From positions 248,001 to 312,000 of the forward strand of contig JAKVOG010000001.1 in NCBI GenBank assembly GCA_022482925.1: 64,000 nucleotides of DNA, read 5' to 3'. The translations under genes and the position numbers were made by a program. Positions 18,598-28,268 of the stretch are shown here, in pieces (the first letter of the stretch is position 1; the number at the start of each line of letters is the position of its first letter). The notes beneath the pieces were generated by a model. That model had not been told where the DNA came from. It ran no database searches and was given only the letters and a program-made list of their open reading frames with translations. Source of the DNA: Selenomonas sp. GTDB lineage: Bacteria; Bacillota; Negativicutes; Selenomonadales; Selenomonadaceae.

Positions 18598-19272
18598 TTA
18601 CTTCGCCTGACTGACAGTATCCGCAGCTGCATGTGCAGCGCGTGCATGCCCTGCACTTTTCCTGACCTCCCGCGATGCTTTAGCAGATGTCGGATCTTTC
18701 AATGCAGCCAGCTCAGCCTTGGCTGAATCCGTAAGCTTTGCCTTCTTGTTTTCTACGGTACGCGCTGCAATCTCATCGATATGATTATTCGCGTATTTCA
18801 GGATGGCCCGGTAGAAGATACCATCCACATCCTTATCCGACAGATCTGTAACCCTGGTCATAGCCGTCGGTGTTGTGGTTGAAAGAACTCCCCACTCCGA
18901 ATCAAGGTCTTCATGCCGCATCACCTGTACCGTCTGATCTTTCAGATTAAACGACAGATACTCTGCATTACCGGCCAGATCACTATAACCGTCCATCGGC
19001 AGCATCTTCCAGCGACGCTTGGAGATCACATCCTGTTTCTGAACCTGATCATATGTTTTCAGGGTTGGAACCAGCAAAACATCCACATTCATATTCCCCT
19101 GGGCATCCACAGCAAAATATATCTGCTGCTTATTGAAGTAATAGTTCTGGCGGGATGTAGACTGTACCCACTGATAAATGTCTTCCGGAATCGCTTCTTC
19201 TGCATGCACCTGTGGTGCTGTCACAAAAAGCATCGCTGCCGCCATAAGGGCTGCTCCCCATCGCATCTTCAT
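18598..19272 (-). CDS. Secreted protein of unknown function
   Basis: 224 residues with a clear signal peptide (MKMRWGAALMAAAMLFVTAPQVHA, cleavage after HAEEA or VHA). The mature part starts with YQWVQSTSRQNYYFN and ends in an Ala/Lys-rich tail with predicted helix. No family recognised. Its layout (signal peptide, short Y/W..S...YYF segment, conserved FYRAILKY region) recalls the secreted protein at 20435-21349, hinting at distant relatedness. Confidence 0.65.
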   Translation of the reverse strand: MKMRWGAALMAAAMLFVTAPQVHAEEAIPEDIYQWVQSTSRQNYYFNKQQIYFAVDAQGNMNVDVLLVPTLKTYDQVQKQDVISKRRWKMLPMDGYSDLAGNAEYLSFNLKDQTVQVMRHEDLDSEWGVLSTTTPTAMTRVTDLSDKDVDGIFYRAILKYANNHIDEIAARTVENKKAKLTDSAKAELAALKDPTSAKASREVRKSAGHARAAHAAADTVSQAK

Positions 19273-19378
19273 AAGTAAATTCCCCCTGCTACATGAATTT
19301 TCCTATACTTTTTTACAAACAACTTATTATTTTACAAAATCAAGCTGAAAACATACTGAACAATACCTGTTCCGACAA

Positions 19379-20314
19379 TCAGTCTTCTGGTTCCTTATAA
19401 AGCTCATCCAGTTCATAAGGCGTTTCCTGATAAACATAATAGTTCAACCAGTTTGCAAACAACAGATGTGCCACACTGCGCCAACGTACAATCGGTTCCT
19501 TCGCAGGATCATCGTCCGGATAATAATTCAGGGGGATATTCGGATTCAGCCCTGCTTTGACATCACGGTCATACTCCTGCTTGAGCGTATTCGGATCATA
19601 TTCTGCATGCCCCGTAATGAAAAACTGGCGTTTCTCAAGATTGGCCATGATATACGGACCGGCAGCCCCCTCAGCTTCCGCCAGGATCGTCAGCTCCGGC
19701 ACCTTCAGGATATCTTCCTTATGTTCCTCGGTATGGCGGGAATGCGGCACATAGAACTCATCGTCAAATCCACGCAGCAATTTCTCATGTTCCACACAAA
19801 GATGATGCTTATACACGCCGAATATCTTCTCCGGGACCTGATACTTCGGCACACCATAATGATAATAAAGCCCGGCCTGTGCCCCCCAGCAGATATGGAA
19901 TACCGAGTAGACATGCGTCTTGCTCCATTCCATGATCTCAGCTACCTCATCCCAGTAGGCCACTTCCTCGAAGGACATATCCTCTACCGGAGCGCCCGTA
20001 ATGATCATGCCATCATATTTCTTATGACGCACCTCATCGAACGTGCCATAGAACTGTGCCAGATAATCCATAGGCGTATGACTCGGCGTGTAGCTCTCCG
20101 TGTAGATAAAGTCGACCTCTACCTGCAGGGAACTATTGCCCAGGAGGCGCAGCAGCTGGGTCTCTGTGATATATTTGATCGGCATGAGATTCAGGATCAG
20201 GATCTTCAATGGACGGATGTCCTGACTGTACGCCCGGTCCGCATCCATGACGAAGATATTCTCCCCTTCCAGGATATGCGCTGCTGGCAATTGGTTTGGT
20301 ATCTTAATTGGCAA
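19379..20314 (-). CDS. metA: Homoserine O-acyltransferase MetA
   Basis: First committed step of methionine synthesis from homoserine; acyl donor (succinyl- or acetyl-CoA) cannot be assigned safely. About 311 residues, class I glutamine amidotransferase-like fold. The nucleophile is Cys in HICWGAQAG, and His and Glu lie in [21 protein letters not shown] is diagnostic of MetA. I place the start at the TTG giving [10 protein letters not shown], 10 nt after AAGGA; the upstream GTG would abut the ribosome site. No SAM-responsive leader is visible upstream. Confidence 0.92.
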   Translation of the reverse strand: MPIKIPNQLPAAHILEGENIFVMDADRAYSQDIRPLKILILNLMPIKYITETQLLRLLGNSSLQVEVDFIYTESYTPSHTPMDYLAQFYGTFDEVRHKKYDGMIITGAPVEDMSFEEVAYWDEVAEIMEWSKTHVYSVFHICWGAQAGLYYHYGVPKYQVPEKIFGVYKHHLCVEHEKLLRGFDDEFYVPHSRHTEEHKEDILKVPELTILAEAEGAAGPYIMANLEKRQFFITGHAEYDPNTLKQEYDRDVKAGLNPNIPLNYYPDDDPAKEPIVRWRSVAHLLFANWLNYYVYQETPYELDELYKEPED

Positions 20315-20383
20315 TAAAACCACTTCCTTTACGATTGTTTCCCATCCATAGATGGGTGCACATGTTTACATTATAACACAAAC

Positions 20384-20418
20384 TGGTCTGTCCTTTACAC
20401 GGTAAATGGACAGACCAG
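20384..20418 (-). terminator. Terminator between the 20435 gene and metA
   Basis: CTGGTCTGTCC/GGACAGACCAG stem continuing into TTTAC/GTAAA. On the minus strand it is followed by TTTGTGTTATAATG, so a TATAAT for metA transcription lies directly after it. Confidence 0.75.
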
Positions 20419-20434
20419 CAAAAACACGCTGCGA

Positions 20435-21349
20435 TTATTCGAGTCCGTAACGATGGACCCACTTGTAGTTTGCTTCCACATACTGACGCAGTGCCGTAAT
20501 CGTCTTGTACTCATTGGAAGTCTTATTGACCATCCGGTACTGTCCGTCCAGGCTGTCATCCAGTGACTGCCAGCCAGACTGCGCCGTCCAGTATTTCCCG
20601 CTGACAACTTTCTCTGTTGCCTGTGGCAGATTAACCGCCATCTTCAGGAACTTAATCTCAACGACCTTGCCATTGGAATCTTTCGTCTCCTGCCATTCCC
20701 AGAAGATCAGGTTATCGCCACGCATGCGCATGGTCGATGTATCCGCCGTCGTATGCGTACGTGCCCCTTCCGGCGTCGTCACATCAAAGATCGTCGTCCA
20801 ACGGTCGGCGGCCTTTGCCCGTTCGGTCTCATCATTCTGATGAAAGGCCTGATCGACAGCCGCTGTATAGAACGACTCATCAAACTGCTGTGAATTGATT
20901 TCCTTTTCCTTCGGCTCCGGATCTGCCTTGGACCAGATCACACCGCCCTGCGCATCATAGAAATTCTCTGCCATATACTGTACCGTACGATACTGTGGCT
21001 TGATCAGCAGCTGAGCCATGCTGTAGGAAAGCTTAGCCGGATCCGGGAAACTCTTGGTCAGGCCATAGGCTGCCAGCGTCTCCTTTGCCCCACCATAGCT
21101 GTATGCCGTCTTGGTCCATACCTGAATCTCCGTCGGCACCTGTCCGTGAGCCGTGCTGACACTATTGGTCACCACTACCGACTCCGGATCAAAATATTTG
21201 CTATAGTTATCATCAGAGCTCAGCCAGTACCAACCAGACGCCTCCGGCTGCGCTGAAGCTGCAGCAGCCGCAGTCGACAGCTGCCCTGCCCACAGGCAAA
21301 ATGCCAATACACCAAGTCCCAGACAATGAATGATTCGTTTATCCATCAC
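20435..21349 (-). CDS. Secreted protein of unknown function
   Basis: 304 residues with a signal peptide (hydrophobic LGLGVLAFCLWAG, cleavage near STAAAA). The mature protein begins WYWLSSDDNYSKYFDPESV and contains a second related-looking segment near its C-terminus (SGKYWTAQSGWQSLDDS), suggesting an internal duplication. This type of small secreted protein is frequent in Negativicutes but I know of no function. Single gene flanked by its own terminator. Confidence 0.68.
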   Translation of the reverse strand: MMDKRIIHCLGLGVLAFCLWAGQLSTAAAAASAQPEASGWYWLSSDDNYSKYFDPESVVVTNSVSTAHGQVPTEIQVWTKTAYSYGGAKETLAAYGLTKSFPDPAKLSYSMAQLLIKPQYRTVQYMAENFYDAQGGVIWSKADPEPKEKEINSQQFDESFYTAAVDQAFHQNDETERAKAADRWTTIFDVTTPEGARTHTTADTSTMRMRGDNLIFWEWQETKDSNGKVVEIKFLKMAVNLPQATEKVVSGKYWTAQSGWQSLDDSLDGQYRMVNKTSNEYKTITALRQYVEANYKWVHRYGLE

Positions 21350-21445
21350 AATTCACCTCGTAATCCAATCAATTGCTTCAAACATTTACCTTCATTGTAC
21401 CGTATTTCCTGGCCGACGGCAAATCACCTCCAGCAATGCGGCCAA

Positions 21446-22921
21446 TCAAAAGACTGCATTGCCGCTCCTGCTTTTCCCATTGATCGTCATATCCGTCAGC
21501 TGGATATTGGCTGCCGGCGTATCGGTCAGCTGGAAAATCTGCCCGCCCGACGTACCTGCATCCGTAATCGTGCAGTCTTTCCAGGTGAAATCATAGACTG
21601 GATTGCGTGCATACGTGAATACCGTTGCCAGCGGACGATGATGCGCATTCACCGTGAGCTTTTCCATGTGGAGTCCATGGATATCCGGTGTATAACCGCC
21701 CACGTCACCGCCATCATAGGCCATATCCACGGTCAACACGGCCCGGCCTACACGCTGAACCGTATCTCCATAGGCATAGAAATCCGTCACGCCGCCACCA
21801 CGCTGCGAATTCGTCTTCAAGCGGTAGGCCCAGTTCAGATTTGGACTGTCCATCACATTGTACAGGCTGTAGACATGATCGACACCACCAGCGATCTCGC
21901 TGCCCATCGTCACCCCGCCATGCCCGTTCTTGAACAGGTTCCGCTCAATGACGATATTGCGTGACGGCCGCCCCACCCGGCGGCCATCATTATCACGTCC
22001 GGCCTTGATGGCAATACAGTCATCTCCTGTCTCAAACAAACTGTCTTTGATCCAGACATTCTCACAGGCATCCGGATCCACACCATCAGTATTCGGTCCG
22101 GCCGCCTGGATCGTCACATGGTCGATGATGACATCTTTGCACAGTGCCGGACTGATGTTATACATCGGTGAATCCTTCACCCGTATCCCCCGAATCAGGA
22201 TGCGCTGACTGCCATAAGGCTGGATCAGGATTGGCCGCAGATAATGTCCCCGGCCGAATATCCGCTGCTCCACCGGCACATCATCATTGCCCATATCCTT
22301 CAGCTTCGCACTATCCTCCTGCTGATTGGGATAGCAGTTCTTCCAGACCGAGGCCCCAACCCATGGCCACCAGGCTTCACCACTGCCATCGATGGTTCCC
22401 TGGCGGTCACTGCCACTGCCAGTGATTGCAATATCCTCCTCACCATTCGCATAGATGAACGGGGAATAATTATAGCATTCCGTGCACTCGAACCGGGTCA
22501 GGACAATATGCTTCTCATAGTCCTGCGGCCGATGACTGAACTCCATCACTGCACCGTCCGCCAGATGCAGCTCGATATGACTCTTAAGCGTGAGCGGCCC
22601 GGCCAGGTAATAATGCCCGGCCGGAACCTCCACGATACCGCCACCGCCGGCCGATGCCGCCGCCACCGCCTGCACGAACGCCGGCAGATCGTCCTTATTG
22701 TCACCGGACACCGCTCCGAAATCCGTTACCATGAATGTCTTTCCCCGCGGTATCACCGGCTCATGGATGGCAGCAGTCAGCACTGCTGCCTGCTGCACAG
22801 CCGTGCCAGCCTGTGCCAGTTCGCCTGTGCCATTCCCTGCCAGCAAAGTACCGGCACAAATAAGCATGGTCAGGCCCACTGACCTCAGCCAATTGCATCT
22901 TTTCCCACTTGTCTTTATCAT
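21446..22921 (-). CDS. Glycoside hydrolase family 28 (polygalacturonase-type), exported
   Basis: 491 residues with a signal peptide. The right-handed beta-helix pectinase begins at FMVTDFGAVSGDNKDD. GH28 catalytic motifs are NTDGVDP, GDDCIAIK, NGHGGVTMGSE and the RLKTN substrate-binding site. It would cut galacturonan or rhamnogalacturonan-type pectin outside the inner membrane. The ATG overlaps the hydF stop (ATGA), so it appears translationally coupled to hydF, an odd pairing. Confidence 0.9.
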   Translation of the reverse strand: MIKTSGKRCNWLRSVGLTMLICAGTLLAGNGTGELAQAGTAVQQAAVLTAAIHEPVIPRGKTFMVTDFGAVSGDNKDDLPAFVQAVAAASAGGGGIVEVPAGHYYLAGPLTLKSHIELHLADGAVMEFSHRPQDYEKHIVLTRFECTECYNYSPFIYANGEEDIAITGSGSDRQGTIDGSGEAWWPWVGASVWKNCYPNQQEDSAKLKDMGNDDVPVEQRIFGRGHYLRPILIQPYGSQRILIRGIRVKDSPMYNISPALCKDVIIDHVTIQAAGPNTDGVDPDACENVWIKDSLFETGDDCIAIKAGRDNDGRRVGRPSRNIVIERNLFKNGHGGVTMGSEIAGGVDHVYSLYNVMDSPNLNWAYRLKTNSQRGGGVTDFYAYGDTVQRVGRAVLTVDMAYDGGDVGGYTPDIHGLHMEKLTVNAHHRPLATVFTYARNPVYDFTWKDCTITDAGTSGGQIFQLTDTPAANIQLTDMTINGKSRSGNAVF

Positions 22922-24130
22922 ATGTTTTCCTCCGGCAGCTCTACATCATCGAGAATTCCCAGCAGCGCAGCAATCGTGATTCCATAGTTCGACATAGGCA
23001 CTCCCTGCTCCCGGCACTGAGCTACCCGGCTCAGCACATATTTCCGGTTGAACATGCAGGCTCCGCAATGAATGACAAAATCAATACCCGCAAGATCATC
23101 CGGGAAATCCCGACCAGCTGTCACCGTAATCCTGATTCCATTCCCCAATTTCTTGCGCAGCAGGCGCGGAATCTTGATCCGCCCGATATCCTCACTCAAC
23201 GGCCGGTGCGTACAGGCCTCAGCAATCAGGATATGCGCCTCCGGCGGCAGCTGCCCAATCTGACGCGCCGATTCCGTAAAATAGCCGATATCGCCCTTAT
23301 AGCCCGCGAACAGCACCGAAAAGGATGTCAGCCGGCTGCCGGCCGGCTTCATAGCATATACCATACGGAATGCCTGAGAATCCGTGATGATCAGTGCCGG
23401 CGGTTCCCTAAGCCCGGTCAGTGCAGCTGCCATGCAGTCCGTCGTGCAGGACATGACCTGACACTTCTTATCCAGCAGTTCCCGCAGTGTCTGCATCTGT
23501 GGCAGGATCAGCCGTCCCTTCGGTGCCTGGATGTCCTGTGGCATGACCAGCATCACCGTATCACCAGCCTGGCAAAGAGCCCCGGTAATGCTTGGCTGCT
23601 CATAGCCCTCAGGCAGCTGGCGGATCAGTTCTCCTCGCAGGGCATCGAGACCGAGGCCGTCCCTGGCACTGACCAGTACCGGTGGCTTCTTCACCACCGC
23701 CTGAACCAGCCTCCTGCAGCTTTCGCCCGTTCATCAGCCAGCGCATCGATCTGACTGATAACAGGCGATCACCGGCGTACCCAGCTGCTGGAAAACGCTT
23801 TACCCAGCCGATCTCCTCCACCATATCCTCATCGTGAAGAGCACGAGCGCGATATCCGTTTCCTTTGCCGCCAGCGCCGTCTTCTCCACCCGCAGCTGCC
23901 CCAGTACACCCTCATCATCAAAGCCAGCCGTATCGAATGAAAACGACTGGTCCGATACCATGAAGTTCCATCGCCTTATACACGGGATCCGTCGTCGTGC
24001 CCGGTACCGCCGATACCGTTGCCACCTGCTGTCCCGTCAGCGCATTGACCAAGGATGACTTGCCACTGTTACGACGACCAAAAAGACCAATATGCAGGCG
24101 GTTTGCCCGCGGAGTATCATTAAGACTCAT
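22918..24130 (-). CDS. hydF: [FeFe]-hydrogenase maturation GTPase HydF, multiply frameshifted
   Basis: Scaffold GTPase for H-cluster assembly. It starts at 24130 (MSLNDTP) after GGGAGG. The N-terminal GTPase has RRNSGKSSLVNAL (G1) and GTTTDP (G2). The C-terminal cluster domain carries TACTHRPL-type and HCGACMFNRK cysteines, seen here as EACTHRPL and IHCGACMFNRKYVLSRV. Between about 23700 and 23960 at least four indels scatter the middle part over three frames: fragments DTAGFDDEG, EDMVEEIGWVKRF, QQLGTPVIAC, QIDALADERAK and VQAVVKKPPVLVSARDG can all be read. All pieces are in the expected order, so it is either a dense patch of sequence errors or a recent pseudogene. Confidence 0.85.
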
Positions 24131-24238
24131 CACAAATCCCTCCCAATTATCCACATTATCATCAGTATAGCACAAGCAGCAGAAAATATGATACACTGGT
24201 ATTATATTGGAATCTGAAAAATATAAAGGAGTTTTTCC

Positions 24239-24811
24239 ATGAGCGATTATACAAATTTCCAGATTGGCGAAAAATTCCCTCTGCCGATCAGAACGCAGCA
24301 GGATGGTGGCATGTTCCAGATTGATGCCAACGGCAGCATGTTCATCCTCCAGCTCTCTCATACCGATGTCATAGCTATCGAGGCATTCCGCACAGGCAAG
24401 ATGGAACTGGCCCTCTATGAACAGGATGATCTCCTGTTCTTCCTTTACCAGATTGACGGCATCTTCAAGGAAGGCTGGGGCGATGCGCCATTCTCCCTCT
24501 CAGGACTCCAGCCGGAGCTCATGCCAACAGCGAAAAGCCTGAAGGACCCGACCATCCATCTCTACCTGGTCGACACCACACTGCAGATTCTGCTGGCCCA
24601 GCGTGATGTGCCAGTAAGCAAAGAATTTATGGACGTCCTCAGAAAACATGTCCAGAAACAACAACAGCAGCCGCTGCCACATGATCGCTACGTCAGGAAA
24701 GTACAGCAGGTCTGGAGTGAGAAGACCTCCTCCCAAATGCGGGAAAAAGCCTGTGCCAGCCAGAGCGTCAATCTGGATATCACGGTGCCACATCCAAACA
24801 CGATGCATTAA
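24239..24811 (+). CDS. Conserved-looking cytoplasmic protein, function unknown
   Basis: 190 residues, no signal peptide or membrane helix. Begins MSDYTNFQIGEKF after an AAAGGAG site. Mixed alpha/beta-like composition with a Gln-rich stretch (KQQQQPLPH) near the C-terminus. Divergent from hydF, with its own terminator. I recognise no family; the IQLSHTDVIAIEAFRTG-like core (LQLSHTDVIAIEAFR) is the part most worth searching. Confidence 0.7.
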   Translation: MSDYTNFQIGEKFPLPIRTQQDGGMFQIDANGSMFILQLSHTDVIAIEAFRTGKMELALYEQDDLLFFLYQIDGIFKEGWGDAPFSLSGLQPELMPTAKSLKDPTIHLYLVDTTLQILLAQRDVPVSKEFMDVLRKHVQKQQQQPLPHDRYVRKVQQVWSEKTSSQMREKACASQSVNLDITVPHPNTMH

Positions 24812-24815
24812 TGCC

Positions 24816-24845
24816 AAAAAGCCCGGCCAAACAGCCGGGCTTTTA
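24816..24845 (+). terminator. Terminator after the 24239 gene
   Basis: AAAAAGCCCGGC/GCCGGGCTTTT stem-loop 5 bp after the stop. Confidence 0.9.
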
Positions 24846-24864
24846 TTGATAATTTAACGTCCAT

Positions 24865-24903
24865 AAAAAAAGGCGCCACCTGAACATCTCTGCCAGGGGC
24901 GCT
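24865..24903 (-). terminator. Terminator after the 76-residue gene
   Basis: On the minus strand AGCGCCCCTG pairs with CAGGTGGCGCCT and is followed by seven Ts. Confidence 0.85.
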
Positions 24904-24918
24904 ATTATTCCATATTTG

Positions 24919-25149
24919 CTACGCAACGCTCGTCGCCACGTTGTCATTCTCACGGTTATCGAGCCACTCAGCTACTACCTGACGTTCATCAGACTTGCGG
25001 TCTGCATGATGCAGGTCGACCACGTCATGACTTTCAGCATACGCCTTGAAACCATCATGGCCCATCAGCTTAGCTGCTTTCGTGAACTGTTTAACACGTA
25101 CAGGAATATAAACATCTTCCATCCATTGAGAATAAATCTGTACCTTCAT
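24919..25149 (-). CDS. Small protein, 76 residues, unknown
   Basis: MKVQIYSQWMEDVYIPV... to a stop at 24919. ATG 25149 has an excellent AAGGAGTGATTATC site, which together with the terminator supports a real gene. Highly charged, with HDVVDLHHADRKSDERQ in the middle; no membrane segment. The longer frame upstream to 25341 is unlikely because the ribosome site marks this start. Family not recognised. Confidence 0.65.
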   Translation of the reverse strand: MKVQIYSQWMEDVYIPVRVKQFTKAAKLMGHDGFKAYAESHDVVDLHHADRKSDERQVVAEWLDNRENDNVATSVA

Positions 25150-25458
25150 GATAATCACTCCTTGCCACAAATTATGATTGCAATCAACAACTTTATAAAA
25201 AGCTATCCACAGCTCATCTCGGTTGACCGACAATCCGTGCATTTGCAAAATCCCTTGCATTTGCTCTTTGTTACAAGTTATATCGAGTAAAATCATGAAA
25301 AACTTAAGCCCGCGTAGCAAAAATATCGGAATCATTTGCATTTATCTTTGCCAATCAAAAATACTTCTCTTGGTACACTTTTATTATAGCTTTGACCACG
25401 AAATTTGTCAATCTTTTTCATTGTTTATTTTCATGATATAATAACTATCATTTATTAT
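25150..25458. other. AT-rich intergenic region
   Basis: About 310 bp without a convincing gene. It is AT-rich, contains one DnaA-box-like CTATCCACA (25203-25211) and presumably the promoter of the 76-residue gene; no clear -35/-10 pair is seen. Confidence 0.4.
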
Positions 25459-26307
25459 TCAATCTAATGTAATAACATGTCGCTGCCGGTGATCGAACTG
25501 GATCGTCGTCGTATAACCAAACGATCTGGCATAGTCGACTGCATCCTGATTATAGGCCCCGCAGTCCTCCGGACGATGTGCATCCGATGTCGTGATGATT
25601 GGCAGGTCATAGGCCGCTGCCAGCTTCATGAATGCCGGATACGGCGAGATCTCCGCAATCGGATACCGATAGAAAGTCCCCGTGTTCACATCGACAATCA
25701 TATTGGCCTGTTTCAGGGCCTTAACGGCCCGTGTCAGATACGATGTCACATCAAAGTCCGGCAGGATCCTGAAAAGTCGAATATTAAACGGATGACCAAG
25801 CACATCATATAAGCCGGCTGCTGCCAGTTTCTCGATCTCTTCCGTGTACCACTCATAGATATCCCGCAGGGAATGGCGGTCCCATTCAGCCTTGATCTCA
25901 GCCGAGTCATACGCCCAGCCATGGATGAAATGCACCGATCCGATAATGTAGTCGAAATCATAATCCGCCAGGATTTCCTTTACCCTGACCTGATCCTGAA
26001 AATTGCAGACCTCAATCCCGGTCTTTACCGTATGCTTCTTCCGCAGTTCTGCCATGAACCGGAAATAATCATCGAGCGTATACTTGAATTTATTCGATTT
26101 CAACCATTGCTGCTGGAATTTGCCGATAAAGGAATCATCCAGCACCAGATCCTCATAATAAAGGGATTTGAATTCAGGAAACGTATGGGAATGCTCCGAA
26201 ATACCAATCTCCGACAGGCCACGCTGCTTCGCTGCCGTAAAAAAGCCTTCAGCCCAGTCCGAATCATAAGACCCCTTCTCAAAATGCATATGGTAATCGA
26301 TCTTCAT
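25459..26307 (-). CDS. PHP-domain phosphatase, histidinol-phosphatase (HisJ/HisK) type
   Basis: About 282 residues of the polymerase-and-histidinol-phosphatase metal-dependent fold. Metal ligands are visible in MKIDYHMHFEKG, IGISEHSH, GIEVCNF, IGSVHFIHG, DVLGHPFNI and TTSDAHRPEDCG. It would hydrolyse L-histidinol phosphate or a similar phosphomonoester. ATG 26307 is chosen because GGAAGGGA lies 8 nt upstream and the metal motif starts there. No other histidine genes are nearby. Confidence 0.85.
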   Translation of the reverse strand: MKIDYHMHFEKGSYDSDWAEGFFTAAKQRGLSEIGISEHSHTFPEFKSLYYEDLVLDDSFIGKFQQQWLKSNKFKYTLDDYFRFMAELRKKHTVKTGIEVCNFQDQVRVKEILADYDFDYIIGSVHFIHGWAYDSAEIKAEWDRHSLRDIYEWYTEEIEKLAAAGLYDVLGHPFNIRLFRILPDFDVTSYLTRAVKALKQANMIVDVNTGTFYRYPIAEISPYPAFMKLAAAYDLPIITTSDAHRPEDCGAYNQDAVDYARSFGYTTTIQFDHRQRHVITLD

Positions 26308-26390
26308 ATCGCACATCCCTTCCAAAAATAAAACTGCAACCTCATTGTAGCACAGCCACCACAAAAGTTACAGTTTTACAAGCAACACAT

Positions 26391-27194
26391 TCAGCAGAGA
26401 TTCTGCTCCATCAGCCAGCGGATTCCCTTCAGGACTCCATGTTCCTGATTGCTGGCCGTCTCAAAACGTGCCAGTTCCTTGATCTTCGGATGGGCATTCG
26501 CCATTGCAAAGCTATAGTACACCGAACTCATCATTTCCGCATCATTCATATAATCGCCAAATGCGGCACACTCATTCGGAGCAATATGCATCTTCTTCTG
26601 GACCTGCTGGATGGCCAGCCCCTTATTGATCCCGAAATTCATGACATCGACCCAGTAATCACTTGACAGCACGACCTGCAGAGGACCTTCATATTTGAGC
26701 AAGGCCGGATAGATTGTTTCCGCTGCATGGCCCGTCGGGTCGAAAACCGACACCTTGATCAATTCATCAGACAACTGCCCGAAATCGGCAGTGATCGCCG
26801 AATGCGTATAATATTTGTTGAGTTCCACCTGGAGCTCTGGCGTACACTGTTCCTCCAGGACATAGGCATCCTGCTTGCCACAGTACACCCGGTAAGTGCC
26901 CGACAGCCCGGCGGCAGTCGCCAGGACCTGCATCCCTACATCATGACGTATCGTACTGGAGAACAGTTCCTGCCCATGGTAGCGAACCATCGTACCATTC
27001 TCTGCCAGGAAGAGGAACTCATCCTCATAGCCCTTGAAACTGTCCAGCAGCGAGAAATACTGCCGCCCGGAACAAGGAGCGAAGATCACACCACGCTCCC
27101 TCAACTGCCCGATCACCGCATCGAACCCCTCTGGCACCTGCCCATCATCATCCAACAATGTCCCATCCATATCCGATAAGATCAATTTTATCAT
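26391..27194 (-). CDS. Cof-type HAD-superfamily phosphatase
   Basis: About 267 residues. HAD motif 1 is LSDMDGTLLDDDG, motif 2 is APCSGRQ, the motif 3 Lys is in NFGINKGLA and motif 4 is AFGDYMNDAEMM; the large C2B cap lies between. Acts on sugar phosphates or similar metabolites in the cytoplasm. MIKLILS at 27194 has a GGGGTGATT site and is preferred over the ATG at 27227. Confidence 0.88.
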   Translation of the reverse strand: MIKLILSDMDGTLLDDDGQVPEGFDAVIGQLRERGVIFAPCSGRQYFSLLDSFKGYEDEFLFLAENGTMVRYHGQELFSSTIRHDVGMQVLATAAGLSGTYRVYCGKQDAYVLEEQCTPELQVELNKYYTHSAITADFGQLSDELIKVSVFDPTGHAAETIYPALLKYEGPLQVVLSSDYWVDVMNFGINKGLAIQQVQKKMHIAPNECAAFGDYMNDAEMMSSVYYSFAMANAHPKIKELARFETASNQEHGVLKGIRWLMEQNLC

Positions 27195-27237
27195 GGAATC
27201 ACCCCTATAATCCTGATGTACTGACACACCAGCAAGA

Positions 27238-27258
27238 GGAAGGCCGGACAGGCCTTCC
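27238..27258 (-). terminator. Weak hairpin after ahbD
   Basis: GGAAGGCC/GGCCTTCC stem with a 5-nt loop, without a strong T-run, between ahbD and the HAD gene. Confidence 0.45.
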
Positions 27259-27269
27259 CCGCAATATGC

Positions 27270-28268
27270 TTATTCTCCCCGGCGGCCGTGATACAGGCAC
27301 CAGGGTTCTTCACTCATATAGTCGCCATCATGATAGCAGGCGGCACGCGCGCGACAGCCGCCGCACACGCCCTTATAGTCGCAGGAACCGCAGCCGCCGC
27401 TGTACTCGAGCGTCCGCAACTTCTTGAGGACTTCATTGTTCGCCCAGATCTCATCAAACGGGGTCTCGCGCACATCGCCGAGCTCCATATTGAGATAGGC
27501 ACAGGGCTGCACCTTTCCCCGCGGGCTGATGATGCAGTAGGACAGGCCAGCCAGACAACCGCGATGGAACCTGGTCTTGACGCCGATCTGGTCGGCAATG
27601 CGCAGGAACTGCGGTGCACAGGTTGGCTTAAGCTCGATGTCCACCTGCTCCTGCTTGCGCATGATACGCGTGAGCACATCCTCATACTGCTCAGCGCGCA
27701 GAGACTCCTCTTCGATACTGCTGGCCCGGCCAGTCGGCACCAGGAAGAAGAAATGGTGTGCCTTGGCTCCGATCTCAACCGCGAAATCAGTCATAGCCTC
27801 AAGCTCGTGCTGGTTCCAGTCCATGACCGTCGTATGGATCTGGAACGGCAGGCCAACGGCCCGGCAATTCTTCATGCCCTGCACGGCACCATCCCAGCCG
27901 CCCGGGTAGCTGCGGAACTTGTCATGTTTTTCCTTGTCAAGCGAATCCAGTGAAATGCCCATGCCCTTGGCGCCGGCATCCTTGAGCTTCTGCGCCATCT
28001 CCAGCGTGATCAGCGTGCCATTGGTACCGAACACCGGAATCAGATGCAGGTCCGAAGCATACTTCACGAGCTCGACGATATCCGGACGGGTAAGCGGCTC
28101 GCCACCCGAAAAAATCATGATCCTGAAGCCGGCTTTGGCGATCTCCCGCAGAAGCTTCTTAGCCTCATCTGTATTCAGTTCCTCTTCTGCCTTGCAGCCG
28201 GCATCCCGGTAGCAATGAGCACAGTACATATTACAGGCATTGGTCGTATTCCAGGATACAATCTTCAT
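27270..28268 (-). CDS. ahbD: AhbD-like radical SAM/SPASM heme synthase (Fe-coproporphyrin III decarboxylase)
   Basis: 332 residues. The N-terminal radical-SAM cluster is bound by CNMYCAHCYR, followed by FSGGEPLTRPD and a C-terminal SPASM-type cluster region (CLAGLSYC, CGSCDYKGVCGGCRAR). In the siroheme-dependent pathway AhbD performs the last two decarboxylations that give heme b. Identification as AhbD (NirJ2) rests on these motifs and on the gene starting immediately after ahbC with no gap. AhbA/AhbB and siroheme-forming enzymes are not in the window. Confidence 0.82.
   Translation of the reverse strand: MKIVSWNTTNACNMYCAHCYRDAGCKAEEELNTDEAKKLLREIAKAGFRIMIFSGGEPLTRPDIVELVKYASDLHLIPVFGTNGTLITLEMAQKLKDAGAKGMGISLDSLDKEKHDKFRSYPGGWDGAVQGMKNCRAVGLPFQIHTTVMDWNQHELEAMTDFAVEIGAKAHHFFFLVPTGRASSIEEESLRAEQYEDVLTRIMRKQEQVDIELKPTCAPQFLRIADQIGVKTRFHRGCLAGLSYCIISPRGKVQPCAYLNMELGDVRETPFDEIWANNEVLKKLRTLEYSGGCGSCDYKGVCGGCRARAACYHDGDYMSEEPWCLYHGRRGE

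Noticed and set aside
19321-20434. SAM riboswitch or T-box controlling metA
   Set aside because: Only about 65 bp separate the terminator hairpin from the metA start; no room for and no sequence pattern of such a leader.
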